The notes beneath the pieces were generated by a model. The model was not told where the DNA came from and made no database searches. It was given only the letters and a program-made list of their open reading frames with translations. Shown here in pieces: positions 53,300 to 64,000 of a stretch of DNA of 64,000 nt. Origin of the DNA: Molanna angustata (taxonomy: Eukaryota; Arthropoda; Insecta; Trichoptera; Molannidae); assembly GCA_963576475.1 (NCBI GenBank), contig OY754964.1:1624001-1688000 (forward strand). Direction: 5' to 3'. The position numbers and the translations under genes were made by a program. Position 1 is the first letter of the stretch; every line of letters begins with the position of its first letter.

Positions 53300-54330
53300 T
53301 TGCGTTAAAACATATCGAACGAGTGTTTAGATTTATAAAATTAATATCATTTGTTTCAAAGCCTCGTAGGTTTTAAGTTATGGATAGTATATGGTATCTT
53401 CAGAAGTATAAGAAATATTGTCGACCATCAAACTATCAAAACAATTTACTACGCACTCTGTCAATCCATCATTACTTATGGGATTCTTACTTGGGGCAAC
53501 TGCGTAAATTCAATATTAGATTCTCTTTACAAGTGTCAAAAACTTGTAATCAAAATTATTTTGTCCCGCCCTATAAGATACCCTACTCGAAACCTTTTTG
53601 AAAACTTCAAATTTTTAACTCTACATCAAATCTACACTAAATGCCTTATTTGCTACTTTACATTTAAAGACACGGATAAAACACGAACACATCAAACAAG
53701 ATTTACACGCACGTCATCTCACTTAAACTACCATATCCCTCATCCAAACTCTAGCCTTGCTCAGCGACACTATTCATATCAAGCTCCACTATTCATATCA
53801 AGTTTACAATACCATCCCAGATTCTATTAAAAATATCAATAACTACCAAAAATTCAAAAGGGAAATAACCTTATGGATCATTGAATAAAATCCACCACAA
53901 TAACTTATTTCTCATTTCTTATGACTTGCTGTTTGTTTACTGTATGTGTGCTGTGTGTGTATGTATGCTGTGTGTGTACGTTATATGGTTCAGTATATTA
54001 CGTGAGTATGGAAAGTGCCTGTGCATGTATGCTAGGAAGTGTATGATCAATTGTGTTGAATAATCTTTAAAATACATAATGTTGTTTAACTTACAAAACC
54101 AAAGACTGCACCGAATATAACACAGGGATTATCCCTAGCATATTGGAGAGCAAAATCTCTTATTGACAGCAAAGCGCAAGAGAGTGTCAATGGTCTGGAT
54201 GTGTATGTGTACTTTCGATTGACTCCGTATTAAATATATATAGTACTTATTTTTTTTATATACCTTTATTATTGTTGTCAAACCTCTTTATGTAAAATGT
54301 CATGTTTATTATAAATAAAAAAAATAAAAT
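53300..54330 (+). mobile_element. CR1/Jockey-like LINE 3' end
   Basis: The frame 53351-53830 gives RNIVDHQTIKTIYYALCQSI, ITYGILTWGNCVNS, YKCQKLVIKIILSRPIRYPT, FENFKFLTLHQIYTKCLI and LAQRHYSYQ. A 19-bp tandem duplication (about 53767-53804, CACTATTCATATCAAG doubled) shifts the frame; the original C-terminus continues as NTIPDSIKNINNYQKFKREI and TLWIIE to a stop. The 3' UTR has TG-rich sequence, a hairpin at 54111-54146 and an AATAAAAAAAATAAAAT tail. Related to the LINE at 50.1 kb. Confidence 0.8.
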
Positions 54331-55144
54331 AGTAAATAGGAGAAACAGGTATTATTAAAAAAATATATGACAGAAAAGTACACAAAATTAAATGAAAAAA
54401 TAATACATATTTTTGTTTAAGGTGAACTTTAAGAATACCGCGAGCTTAATGAATATCCAAAAAGTATCTTGGAGCCTATCCCGTCGCCTTAAGTTAATTG
54501 AGAGAACGTTATAGATTGAAATAATATGAAGGTATTATGTTATGAAATGATTAATTTTTCATTATTTACTCAGCCTCAAAAGAAGAGTTGGTTCTGAGGC
54601 AGTACTTTTTCAATGTGGTCTAAGGTTACACGTTATTGAATGCAAAAGAATTAACAGAAATAATTAAATATAAAAAGAAAAGAAATATATACAGTGTCCT
54701 CTCAGTTATTAGAAACCATAAAATTGTAGTGGAAATGATGAATGACACCAAGCTATGTAGAGATTCTCAGGTTATGAAGGCAGAGAGTAGTAAATTATGT
54801 TGGGATATTTAACAGGATACGAGCAGATTGTATTCTGCCAGTCTATTACCATTTTTTTTAAGTTTTTTCCGTCGCGCGAGATCGCGTGGTTTGGACATAT
54901 AGAATAAAAATATTTGATATGGGAAGCATGTGATTTATATTAACTACACAAACATTGTTAACTAGTCTCTTTCTATGGTTCTGAAATAAAAATCGCGTCA
55001 GATATTGAATTTACATATGACAGGTACTATAGCAAGCACTAGGACCTGGTTATCTATTTTGTGTGAGCCCATATGTTTGTTAAGGTAATGAGTACCTATT
55101 TAGTGTTGAACGGGAACAATCACCTGGTTCATAATTGCATAAAC
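54331..55144. other. Unassigned AT-rich stretch
   Basis: No supported gene or repeat was seen. Confidence 0.4.
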
Positions 55145-55260
55145 ATGTCAATAAAAATTGTAAACTGCTAGCCCTGGAACAGGATTTTCTAGTTGGGCAG
55201 CAGTAATCTACTTATTGATGTCATTATAAATATGGTGTGATAAAAGGTATATAAAATAAA
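55145..55260 (+). mobile_element. LINE 3' end with GAACAGG hairpin
   Basis: CTGCTAGCCC-TGGAACAGGATTTTCTAGTT-GGGCAGCAG (55165-55203), then TAATCTACTTATTGATG and TATAAATATGGTGTGATAAA. It matches 40557-40690 in reverse. No coding part. Confidence 0.6.
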
Positions 55261-55569
55261 AAATAATAGAAAAGATGAACTAAAAAAAGAGACTAAACAA
55301 GTAGGTATGTAATTACTAGTTTAGAAATATCCTAATTAAATCAATAACAATGTACATAACCTACATCTATAATTTTGAAGTATTGGCTTTCATAAGGTAT
55401 TTCAATTGTTGTGGTGCGCTTGTAATATTTTTCGGATTTATCAGACCTCTTGCTACTACCAGCAGTGCATTTTTATTAAATTCCTCGTTATAAATAACTT
55501 ATCTTACTCGTGTCGTCAGCTGTCAACAATTTGAAATGTAATATGTCAGGTATGTGGACTAATATAAAA

Positions 55570-56957
55570 AATAAACGAGTGAGTTGTGGCCGACGCTATA
55601 CTCTTCACTACCGAGTCACTATACACAAAGTATTCAGATATTGTATTTTCAGCCTTTTTACTCTCCACTACTATGGAAAAGTGGAGCGTCATGATTTCAC
55701 AATATTCTTACGCGTATTTTTTACAACAATTTATCAAATATTAATGTAGAGAGTGCACACTATGAGATTCTTCGTGATGTGTTTGTGTGTATGGCGTACG
55801 CCGTATTATTCTAGTGTCACCTCCACAGCCCAAACTATAAGTCCGATCGACTTCATATTAACATCATATCGTCCCTCTCCTGACTAACAGTCGTATCTGC
55901 AAAATGCAAATTGTTCAGGAGAGCGTTTTTAGTGTTTTGCGCGTGCATATTTTAATCTCTCCCAGCACACGGTGACACGGTGTAAATATATTTTAATATT
56001 TTATTTGTATTCTTCTATATATGAATCATTCTTATATTATATTAGAATCGTATTTGCACATAGGTCTATTAGTGATATTTTATTTTCAATAATTCGTAGA
56101 CAACAAATCACCAAGGTTCTAAGTTAACGGGATGTGATACAGTCGAGACCTTTAGTGAGAACATGCGTACAATATATAAGTACACATTGGTGGTCCTAAC
56201 TCGATTTTGCAAAAAATGTCAGATACGACTGTTAGTCAGGAGAGGGACGTTATGTGTAAAGTGCATAGACCTAGAGCTGATTAATTTTCCATAGACAACC
56301 GTTAATTTCTTCTCTATGATTTCATGTGTTAAAATTTTCAAAATGCTCGCATGGTCTGGAAAATCGAGATTTTTATATCGTTTGAACTTTTGATACAGTA
56401 AAAACACACTCTTAAAAATTCATTCATTGTCAACTTTTGATAAAAATAAATCGATGGTTCTTTATATCAATGTGAAATAATTTGCATATTTGTATGAAGA
56501 ATGTATATAACATAAGTAAATAGCTTCTGTATGGGAAAATTGAGTGATCAACTTCATATTGATATTGTATTGGTCTCTATAGACAAGTGTATTTCTTACT
56601 CTCCACGACTACCTTCCTCAAGGGGTAGGCAGTGAGAACGGCATTCTTGACACATATCCATCAACATTGATACATTGTATCATACCTGCTCTTTTTGTTA
56701 AGAATGCAATTTTTTTGCATCAATTCCTAAACAGGTATCATGTATAAAGTGCATACTTTGAGATTCGTGACAATGTTTTTGTGTGTATGGCGTATTGTGA
56801 AGACTTTTGCACTTTGGGAATCTTATATTTGTTTAAGAATCTAATAGAAATGTACTTCATAAAAATGCATTTAGATATTATCAAGGTTGTACACAAAAAT
56901 TTTCACTTACTATGTAGTGGAGAGTTTAGTGTTGGCCACAACGCACTCGTTATGAAA
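55570..56957. mobile_element. T1-family composite between two T1 ends
   Basis: It begins AACGAGTGAGTTGTGGCC (55574) and ends in the inverted GGCCACAACGCACTCGTT (about 56938-56957), so the ends are terminal inverted repeats about 1.4 kb apart. An internal inverted repeat pairs 55866-55907 with 56215-56257 (GTCCCTCTCCTGACTAACAG). The part 56460-56900 matches 39.35-39.76 kb in reverse. No transposase frame was recognised. Confidence 0.55.
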
Positions 56958-57001
56958 TGATTTTGTTAGATAATTTTTGATTTAGTAAATATTTTATTAT
57001 A

Positions 57002-57178
57002 AATTGTAAAAAAAACTTATAAATTGAAACACAGTTATATTCCACACTATACAATTGAAACACTGTATATAGTGTGCCTCTGAGGATGCCAGCTGTGACT
57101 GGCGAAAGCGCTTAGGCAAATAAAAATACTCAGTGTGGAATATAACTGTGTTTCAATTTATAAGTTTTTTTTACAATT
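57002..57178. repeat. Fold-back element with perfect 47-bp arms
   Basis: 57002-57048 and 57132-57178 are exact inverted repeats (AATTGTAAAAAAAACTTATA, AATTGAAACACAGTTATATT, CCACACT); several flanking bases also pair. The 83-bp loop holds the two-stem motif GCCT-CTGAGGAT-GCCAG..CTGGC-GAAAGCGCTT-AGGC (57075-57118). It interrupts T1-family sequence (T1 continues near 57225). Confidence 0.92.
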
Positions 57179-57189
57179 TATAATTATGA

Positions 57190-57850
57190 ACTTCCACTGT
57201 GTCAACGAAAAAACCTTCAAGTTTTTAAATATTTTATTATTAATCTTCATAATTCTTCAGTGCCATTTTATGAAAGTGAAGTGGATTTTTAGCAATTTGA
57301 ATATAAAAATATTAAATTGAAAGTATCCTGATCTTGGGGTAATTTTGAAATATTTGTCAGTTATAAAAAAAGAAAACAGATCAGATAAGTTTCAAAATCT
57401 AATGGGGTCTAAGCGAGTATTAGACATACAAATCTAATGGGGTCTAAGCGAGTATTAGACATACAAATCTAATGGGGTCTAAGCGAGTATTAGACATACA
57501 AATCTAATGGGGTCTAAGCGAGTATTAGACATACAAATCTAATGGGGTCTAAGCGAGTATTAGACATACAAAATCTAATGGGGTCTAAGCGAGTATTAGA
57601 CATACAAATTTGCAACATTTTGAAAAGAATCGAAAGAGTAATTTAGTCTATAATCGATAAAGAATACACACGTAGTACATAGTAAATAGTACACAGCACA
57701 CACACACAGGTACATTGTGATGAAACTTTCAGAATACAATCTCAGCATGAAACTAGTTGATAATCTGCAATAAAAAAAAACTTAAATATTGCGAATTCAC
57801 AACTCCACACTATATCCCCTTGGGGTAGTGAGGAGTAAAAAAGTAAGCAA
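57190..57850 (+). repeat. Repeat T1 copy, reverse of 38.6-39.2 kb
   Basis: CATAATTCTTCAGTGCCATT, GATCTTGGGGTAATTTTGAA, TTTAGTCTATAATCGATAAA, ACATTGTGATGAAACTTTCA and CCCCTTGGGGTAGTGAGGAG match the opposite strand of the T1 copy at 38.6-39.2 kb. The TG tract there corresponds to a short CA run at 57700. Confidence 0.7.
57394..57607. repeat. 35-bp minisatellite inside T1, 6 copies
   Basis: CTAATGGGGTCTAAGCGAGT then ATTAGACATACAAAT starts at 57399, 57434, 57469, 57504, 57539 and 57575 (one extra A before the last). In other T1 copies the same place holds a single version (AAAGCGAGTATTATGTATAT near 15005), so the array grew in this copy alone. Confidence 0.93.
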
Positions 57851-58309
57851 TAAGTTATAATTATATGGGCTGATAATTGTAAACTTACACAATTAAATAT
57901 AAATATTTATTGATATTCTGTGCTTCCTGACAATAAAAGTCAATAAAATAATGGTATGTTGATTAGTTAATGCTTTGCGAATGTAATTATGTATGCGGGT
58001 TTGTCCTTAATCGGAACATGTGTTATACATATATTCAATATCCTAAACAAACCATACTTGAAAGTATTTTTGTAAATGAAGGGTCTAAAATCGAATAGGA
58101 AATAAATGCTAATTTTAATTGAAAAGGACGTAATAGTATGAGGGCCTCAAACAAAATAAAAAATCGGATAAAAGTAAATACTTCAATCTTTCTCTCATCT
58201 ATTTTTATTTTTTTTGCATTCCTGTGACAAATTATGATATTTCATGTTTTTTCCGTCTTTGGTTACTAATTTTTCACTTGATTATCATTATTTTGGTGAG
58301 TTTGAAGAA
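57851..58309. other. Unassigned AT-rich stretch
   Basis: No gene or shared repeat supported. Confidence 0.4.
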
Positions 58310-58762
58310 AATATGGAAGCCAGAACGCTCAAAATTTATATAAATATTGAAAAATACAAAAAATAAAATATAGGTATTTTACAAAAAAAACATTTTTTAT
58401 GACAAATTACTTGCATATATTTCCTTTTTTTTAAATATCGAAAAACGCCCAAACACCAACTGGATAATTTAATTTTCTTTAAAAATCATTAAAACAGTTC
58501 ATTTCAAAACATTTTTTTTAATTGAATTTAGTTACGACATCTTTTCATCCAATTTGTACGACAATATCTACGGGGACTCAATAGTTTGATACATTACATA
58601 CATACATACCGTTTACATATTCGGAGTAGGAAAAAAGGACTGACTTCCGCAATATTCTATCTACACAAACATGTATTGCATAAAAAATAAAATATTTTTA
58701 AATATCCGATAATTTGGATTTAAGGGTTTATTATTAATTTGGTACATAGTCTTCAAATATAC
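58310..58762 (+). repeat. Dispersed repeat C, copy 2
   Basis: Matches 1135-1632 with many substitutions: AAATATCGAAAAACGCCC, ATTGAATTTAGTTACGACAT, TCAATAGTTTGATAC, AAGGACTGACTTCC, TTAATTTGGTACATAG. Confidence 0.6.
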
Positions 58763-59008
58763 ATATATGGGTCTCTCTACAACTAATGATTTCGAAACAT
58801 ATTTTAAATTCATTATTTGTAGAGAAACTGAGAAATAAAAGAAAATCCCAATATATTATGATGTAGAGAGTACATACATAATACGCTGACTTTCGTCTTG
58901 ATTTGTGTATACGACGTATGGTATACCTACTGAAATTATGAAACATGAGCTGGAAAACCTTCATAAACCAAACATTAAATAACTTCAATCGAGTTCATAT
59001 TTAAACGC

Positions 59009-59112
59009 CCACCAAAAAGATGGCGAGATAGCTGGCAGTCCACATCACAGGAGGCTGAAAATGCAGCATAAAACAGGCCCTGGGCCTAATAAAAGAAGAA
59101 GAAGAAGAAGGA
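59009..59112 (+). mobile_element. RTE-like LINE 3' terminus
   Basis: The frame gives RPPKRWRDSWQSTSQEAENA, then stops, a GGCCCTGGGCCTAA word and an (AGA)n tail. It corresponds to the GRPP.RW.D....AQ..E terminus of RTE-like LINEs. Very short. Confidence 0.55.
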
Positions 59113-59327
59113 GTTCATATTCATATCATTCGTGGAAATCAACTTGGAGCCGATTAGTTTTCTAAATATACCAAATGGTTATTTTTTCAATTGCTTAGTT
59201 TCTGATTGAGTTTAATTTTTATTTTTGGAAATCATTCATTATTCGCTAACCAAAAACAACATGAAACTTACAAAATATTACATAGAATGATCGTTTATGT
59301 AAGTGAATAATTTTTCTGTAAATAATA

Positions 59328-59800
59328 TATACATACCATCACGCCCTCCCGAGAAAGGCAGAGAGAACCGAACGCCACATTTTTCTATCCTGGCACGCAT
59401 CCATCGCCTCGTAAACATCCATGCATCGTCTCATACATGTAATCGTTCACATAATTGTGCTATCTCTTTCCATTCCTGTCCGCACTATATATTTTCTTGA
59501 ACAGACGTTCCTCATTCATTTTCCTTATGTGGCCGAACCATCTCAATGTGTTCACTGTCATTTTGTTAATGACATCTTTCTTCATCTTATATTCTTTCCT
59601 TATGTCCTCATTTCTGAACTTGTCATACATCGTATTATTACAGATTCTTCTTTACGATTTCATTTCAATTGCATTTATTCTGCTTTCGTGCGACTTCAGC
59701 CATGTCCAGGTTTCACTTGCATACGTCAATGTTGGCACTACGATTGCGTTAGGAATGATAACTTTGGCTTCTTTTGACATGATGCGATCATTCATAACTG
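59328..59800 (-). mobile_element. LINE family A 3' end
   Basis: Minus strand, from 59800: MSKEAKVIIPNAIVVPTLTY, ASETWTWLKSHESRINAIEM, then broken frames for the RICNNTMYDKFRNEDIRKE and KMKKDVINKMTVNTLRWFGH regions, and the 3' terminus with GTGGCGTTCGGTTCTCTCTG and GGGAGGGCGTGATGG. Plus-strand frames here are shadows. Several single-base frame changes mark it as dead. Confidence 0.8.
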
Positions 59801-60269
59801 TTAATAATAAATAAATAAATAATCTTATCATCAAAAGAAAATATCGTACGGATTTCAAATTAATTTATTTTAATATCTGCCATGAATTCAAAATGTTATT
59901 CAATTTTCACAGGATGTATATTTCAATTTCATACGCAGTAGATCCTTTCATCCACGTCCACAACCTTCCAACTTCAGCCTTGGTTACGTTTAAATATTTT
60001 TATTATTGGAACAGATAACGCAATACAATGAAAATATTTTGTTTACATCAAACCCGATTCGGAATTTATCCCTATAATACTTACGTTCAATGTTTGTATG
60101 AAAAATAGTAGGTAGGTACCTAAGCCTCATTGAAAATTCGGTTTTGGTCAGTTTTTGCCGAATTTTTTTCTCTTACTTGTATATACAATTTCTAATATAA
60201 AATATAATAAATAGCAAGTTGCTTTTATACATTACTACAACAGTATACGTGCTGATTTACCAAATACAT
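59801..60269. other. Unassigned AT-rich stretch
   Basis: AATAAATAAATAAATAA at 59805 may be a separate LINE tail or a simple repeat. Nothing else supported. Confidence 0.35.
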
Positions 60270-60490
60270 TTGTATGTATATTTGATTTAGATGTAAAACA
60301 TATGTAAATACATTTTCTTACATCTACACTGAATAAAGTATTATGACAACCGAACTGGCTATGGTTTGGTTAATTTTAACATGAAATTTTGTTACCATTA
60401 AAAAAAAATCAGTGTAGTATAAACAAAAGAATATAAACAAAGTTAGAAAAAAAAAATACAATTTACATAGTATGACATAGTAAAAACATC
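60270..60490 (-). mobile_element. LINE D 3' UTR with a mariner-like MITE
   Basis: ATTTGATTTAGATGTAAAAC, TTTTCTTACATCTA and, after the insertion, GTATAAACAAAAGAATATAA match the LINE D tail at 20.87-20.93 kb. The 88-bp insertion lies between TCTA and GTATAA. Confidence 0.65.
60327..60414. mobile_element. 88-bp mariner-like MITE
   Basis: Ends CACTGA and TCAGTG are inverted, flanked by TA on both sides (60325-60326 and 60415-60416). The paralogous LINE D tail (about 20897) and the copy at 14.19 kb have the uninterrupted CTAGT site, so the TA duplication is directly visible. TA target duplication is the mark of Tc1/mariner transposases. Confidence 0.7.
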
Positions 60491-61066
60491 AAACAAGGGT
60501 AATATTCCAATATCCATACACAGAAATTACACGAAGCAAACAATATCTTAAAAGAAAAAATAATACAAAAATAGACCAAAAACTATCGACTGTCAAATTA
60601 ACATAACAATATAAATGCTGTTTTTTCTGTAAAAGGATACCACATCAAGTAACAATGATTGCATAATATCCCCTATTCAATAACTATTGTAACTAAAATA
60701 GGAACGTTTTAAAATTGTAGATTTTAGATTTGCGGTCTTATTTCAGCGTAATAAAATATTAACTTGGACTAAATGGAATAGGAACGTTCCTATTTTGGCC
60801 GGATCGTTCATAAAAAGTTACTGAATCAGACGTATTATGAATATAATAATTTGGGATAAAAAGGTTTTTTTGTAACTCAATTCAAAATTTCAATGTTTTC
60901 AAAAAGTGTATTTTTAATATTTTTAAAAATTACTACTATAAATTGTTCATATTTTTGGTGATTCTCAAAAATTTCAAAGTGGGAAGATAATGGGTTCATA
61001 TTTAAATAATAATTTAAAAAAGAATGTTTTATTTTTTTTGTATAAGTGGTATTATCATAATTAATT
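60491..61066. other. AT-rich stretch with an 18-bp palindrome
   Basis: AATAGGAACGTTCCTATT (about 60777-60794) is a perfect palindrome, and AATAGGAACGTTTTAAA lies 90 bp before it. No gene is supported. Confidence 0.4.
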
Positions 61067-61309
61067 ATGTACTTAGGAGGTTTACCTCTGTGGCGAGGAT
61101 GTACCTCTCCATCATCGATGCCATCTCGCTCGGACGATCTCGCTTCTCACGAAGATTGCCGAAGACGACCGAGAGACAGCGCATCGTATTTTAATCAACT
61201 AACGAGGCGAATCGCCATTCGCTCGTCAGACCAGCGTTCAAGCACAGTGTTCAATAATTATAATATTTTATCCCGACCGACCCTAGTATCGCGGATCAAT
61301 TTGAAGTAA
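61067..61309 (+). other. GC-richer patch with an 80-codon frame
   Basis: The frame is rich in Arg, Ser and Asp (for example SDDLASHEDCRRRPRDSA) and sits in a patch with more CpG than its surroundings (CGCTCGGACGATCTCGC, GAAGACGACCGAGAG). It may be an exon, an LTR piece or a retroelement leader. I do not recognise it. Confidence 0.25.
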
Positions 61310-62261
61310 ATTTGTTAACTGTTTTAATCTGAAAATATAATTAATCTGAGTAAGTTTTCTTTTATTATGAAACCTATCATCATTCTATTATTTCAATTAT
61401 AAATAAATAGCTGAGTAAAACAATTGCAATATCTAAAAATAGTTGTATGTGTTTTGGGAGATGAATTTAGAACACGCAATAAACTCGCAACCTTTTCTGA
61501 TTTCTTATGAATAATCTAATTAAATATATAACTTCCTCCCAACGCACATTACCGCTAAACCTCTAAGACATCAATTGTTGTAATTAAAGTTGTTATTAAT
61601 TATTGGTAAGCAAGGATAAACAGAAAGCTATCGTCAAATATTTGCATTCGTCATAAAACTTTGAGTAATAAGGTCTTTTAGTAAAGACAAAGAAACGGAG
61701 AGATTCTGTCGCAGAGCAGATAAAATTTAGCATCGCACTATTAAGTCCGCATGTAGATACTATTTCAGTACAAAAAAGAGTACACAAATATATATTGTTG
61801 GAAATGTAGATACCATAAAATGTTTACACAAGAAAATATAAAAAGATTGCCATCGTGCTACTTACATATTTGATACGGAGCATACATTAAGTAAAATGAA
61901 AATTCTCTGTCTTATACAAGAATTGTGTCCTGTACAAAACAAACGACATATTATATAAAATGACTTTATTAAAATTCAAATAAGCATACAAAGTGAGATT
62001 TCAATCAAGCTTACTAATTTACTAAATGAGAATTTATATTTATATTATACTTCTTATCAAATCAAAGCATGGCATTGGATTCGTCATCTTGACATACGCT
62101 TCCTTAATTGAATAAATAATGTATTTATTTGCTGAATTAATGAAAATACACATATTGAAATATAACAACATAGAATAATAAAAATAAAATATTTAAATCA
62201 TACGGTAAAAATAAAACTCATACAACAAAACAAGCAAAAAAGGTAATAAACAAAAAATATC
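61310..62261. other. AT-rich stretch without recognised features
   Basis: Nothing supported was seen. Confidence 0.4.
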
Positions 62262-62451
62262 ATTAAAATGAAAACAATATCTAATTATTCATCTATATTC
62301 AAATATTTTGTTGACTACGACCTACGACTAGTTTCGTCAAAGCACATTTACGAGTAGTCGAGTAGTCTACTCATAAATGTGCTTTGCACGAAACTAGTCG
62401 TAGTCAACAAAATAAATATGTGGAATAATTAGATATTGTTTTCATTTTAAT
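62262..62451. repeat. Fold-back element, about 90-bp arms
   Basis: ATTAAAATGAAAACAATATC then TAATTATTC at the left (62262) is mirrored at the right to 62451. The centre carries the two-stem motif CTAC-TCATAAAT-GTGC-ttt-GCAC-GAAACTAGTC-GTAG (about 62367-62405). A few indels separate the arms (CTACGACCTACGACTAG against CTAGTCGTAG). Confidence 0.88.
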
Positions 62452-62739
62452 AATTTTAAATGGAGTTCTAAATGGCAATATATTAAATATAACAAAAAAT
62501 ATTATTTTCACGTGAAAAGGAAAAAAATAATTAAAAAAAGACGAGTATGCATATGAACTCATAAAACAACTTAAAATCAAATTAAAATTGCAATTTTATA
62601 CAACATCATAAATAAACAACAACGTTATAAATTTAAATTAGGTATATAAAAAATAAACATTTGCAAATATACAATTCTGCACCGAAAATATAAAAAATTG
62701 TCTCTCTCAAAAAAAAAATTATACATCTTCTGTTTGTAA

Positions 62740-63010
62740 ATGAGATATGGTTGTATTATGGGTCGAATAAAGATTCCAACTCGCGTGGACTGTTTCCAAT
62801 CCATCACGCTATCCGCTCTGCCATTGACCTTACTAAATATGAAGTACAAGACGCTACCTAACTCTGGGAAGCCGTTTTCTGGGACATGAGTAGGTAAATG
62901 TCCTATCCTGATCTGACTATTTGACTATCCTTTATGTCGGCTAACGTGGTATAATGATAAGTCGTTCGTCTTCTGTACTGGAGTCCTAGGTACGACTTCC
63001 AGTAGACGAG
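62740..63010. mobile_element. Two tRNA-like SINE relics
   Basis: 62755-62832, minus: AAGGTCAATGGCAGAGCGGA, TAGCGTGATGGATTGGAAAC, CGCGAGTTGGAATC (decayed head of the Thr-type SINE with a different anticodon arm). 62940-63000, plus: CTAACGTGGTATAATGATAA, GTCGTTCGTC and GGTACGACTTCC look like an A box and a B box of another tRNA-derived unit. Neither folds as an intact tRNA. Confidence 0.45.
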
Positions 63011-63099
63011 AATAATAATATGTGGATCATTATTTATATAGCGCCATCTTTGTGTATTCACCTCAAGAGCTCTTAACAATAATATCTGAAAAAAAGGTT

Positions 63100-63255
63100 A
63101 TAATCACTTAATGACTATGAGTTTTTTAAAACAAAATTTTTTAGGTGTTTTTTAAATACACTTTCACTGTCTATTGATATTAAATTATATGGGAGCCTAT
63201 TCCACTGAACCGCACCCACTACAGCAAAAAATACTCTTTCAACAACATCATTCAA
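63100..63255 (-). mobile_element. LINE RT C-terminal fragment
   Basis: Minus strand: VFFAVVGAVQWNRLPYNLIS, IDSESVFKKHLKNFVLKNS, stop. The WNRLP....S...FK..LK pattern is the end of many Jockey/CR1-type proteins. Confidence 0.6.
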
Positions 63256-63339
63256 CACTTATTATGCTCTTTTAGACGATGCATGGCCGTATTACTTGCA
63301 GACCGAAGCGTAGATCATTTTTGATTATCATCAGATACA

Positions 63340-63686
<347 letters not shown>

Positions 63687-63699
63687 TATTATTATCTTT

Positions 63700-63860
63700 G
63701 GGGTTATCCCGCGTCAAAATCAGATCCTTGGAAGGATCTTTCGTCAACCGACGTTTCGCCTGGATCACACCAGGCATCTTCAGGGCCTTGTTGATAGATT
63801 CTCGCTTCGTGTGTCAGTGCAAGCACGTCCGTTCGAGCCGAGAACCTAGCACCAAGTGAA
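63700..63860 (-). other. CTGAAGAT..GAAAC hairpin element
   Basis: Minus strand: GGCCCTGAAGAT, hairpin GCCTGG-tgtgat-CCAGGC, GAAACGTCGGTTGACG, then a second hairpin AAGGATC-region (GATCCTTCCAAGGATC). The same CTGAAGAT-hairpin-GAAACG design is found in repeats of many invertebrates. It belongs with the two-stem motifs at 4.38, 52.5, 57.1 and 62.4 kb, but the outer stem is not obvious here. The 76-codon minus frame over it is not recognisable. Confidence 0.5.
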
Positions 63861-64000
63861 GACAATAAAAATAAAAATAACATTATAAAACATTCATTAA
63901 ATACCTCAGAAATTGACAGCAATAAAAATCCCATTACAGTAAACCCATTAAATGTTAAACGCCAAACAAATAAAATTAATACAATAGATACATCATTAAG

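Overview
This is eukaryotic, AT-rich, intron-poor-looking DNA made almost wholly of transposable-element remains, tandem repeats and fold-back repeats. The mix points to an arthropod, most likely an insect: many 5'-truncated non-LTR retrotransposons (RTE-like, Jockey/CR1-like, R1-like), a tRNA-Thr-like SINE, hAT- and mariner-type MITEs, and GTAGGTACCTAC-type words that are common in moths and aphids. The species cannot be fixed from the sequence. I found no convincing host protein-coding gene, no rRNA, no functional tRNA and no CRISPR. One GC-rich, CpG-rich island (30.3-30.9 kb) is the only place that might hold a host exon.

Layout. 0-5 kb: an RTE 3' end nested in a dispersed repeat, a first copy of LINE family A, a fold-back element. 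5-12 kb: a 34-bp minisatellite, minus-strand LINE tails, an ATCGAT-rich repeat field, and a 770-bp element whose inverted ends enclose a 54-bp minisatellite. 12-20 kb: LINE A copies, a hAT MITE inside a LINE 3' UTR, an RTE reverse transcriptase (RT) relic, and an 81-bp in-frame minisatellite built from the C-terminus of an RT gene. 20-32 kb: degenerate repeats, a piggyBac-like end, a possible solo LTR, a 20-copy 46-bp minisatellite, the CpG-rich island. 32-38 kb: a hAT MITE with a perfect 8-bp target duplication, two long inverted repeats side by side, and the best-preserved Jockey/CR1-like RT (35.5-37.9 kb, one A-run frameshift). 38-43 kb: SINEs, TG and AAAAT microsatellites, and repeat T1. 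43-47 kb: an R1-like element (769-codon minus-strand frame) inserted in LINE A with a 14-bp target duplication. 47-64 kb: a SINE split by a LINE, more fold-back elements, LINE tails, a mariner-like 88-bp MITE with an empty-site paralogue, and a long TA microsatellite.

The parts do not form a pathway; they are layers of insertions. The two signals I think most deserve follow-up are structural RNAs. First, the 3' ends of several LINE copies carry a two-tier hairpin whose outer stem differs in sequence from family to family but still pairs, around a conserved GAACAGG..CCTAG core. Second, fold-back elements and stand-alone loci share a two-stem motif with a YTGAWRAK strand opposite a GAAAC strand, which resembles, but does not fully match, a hammerhead ribozyme core.
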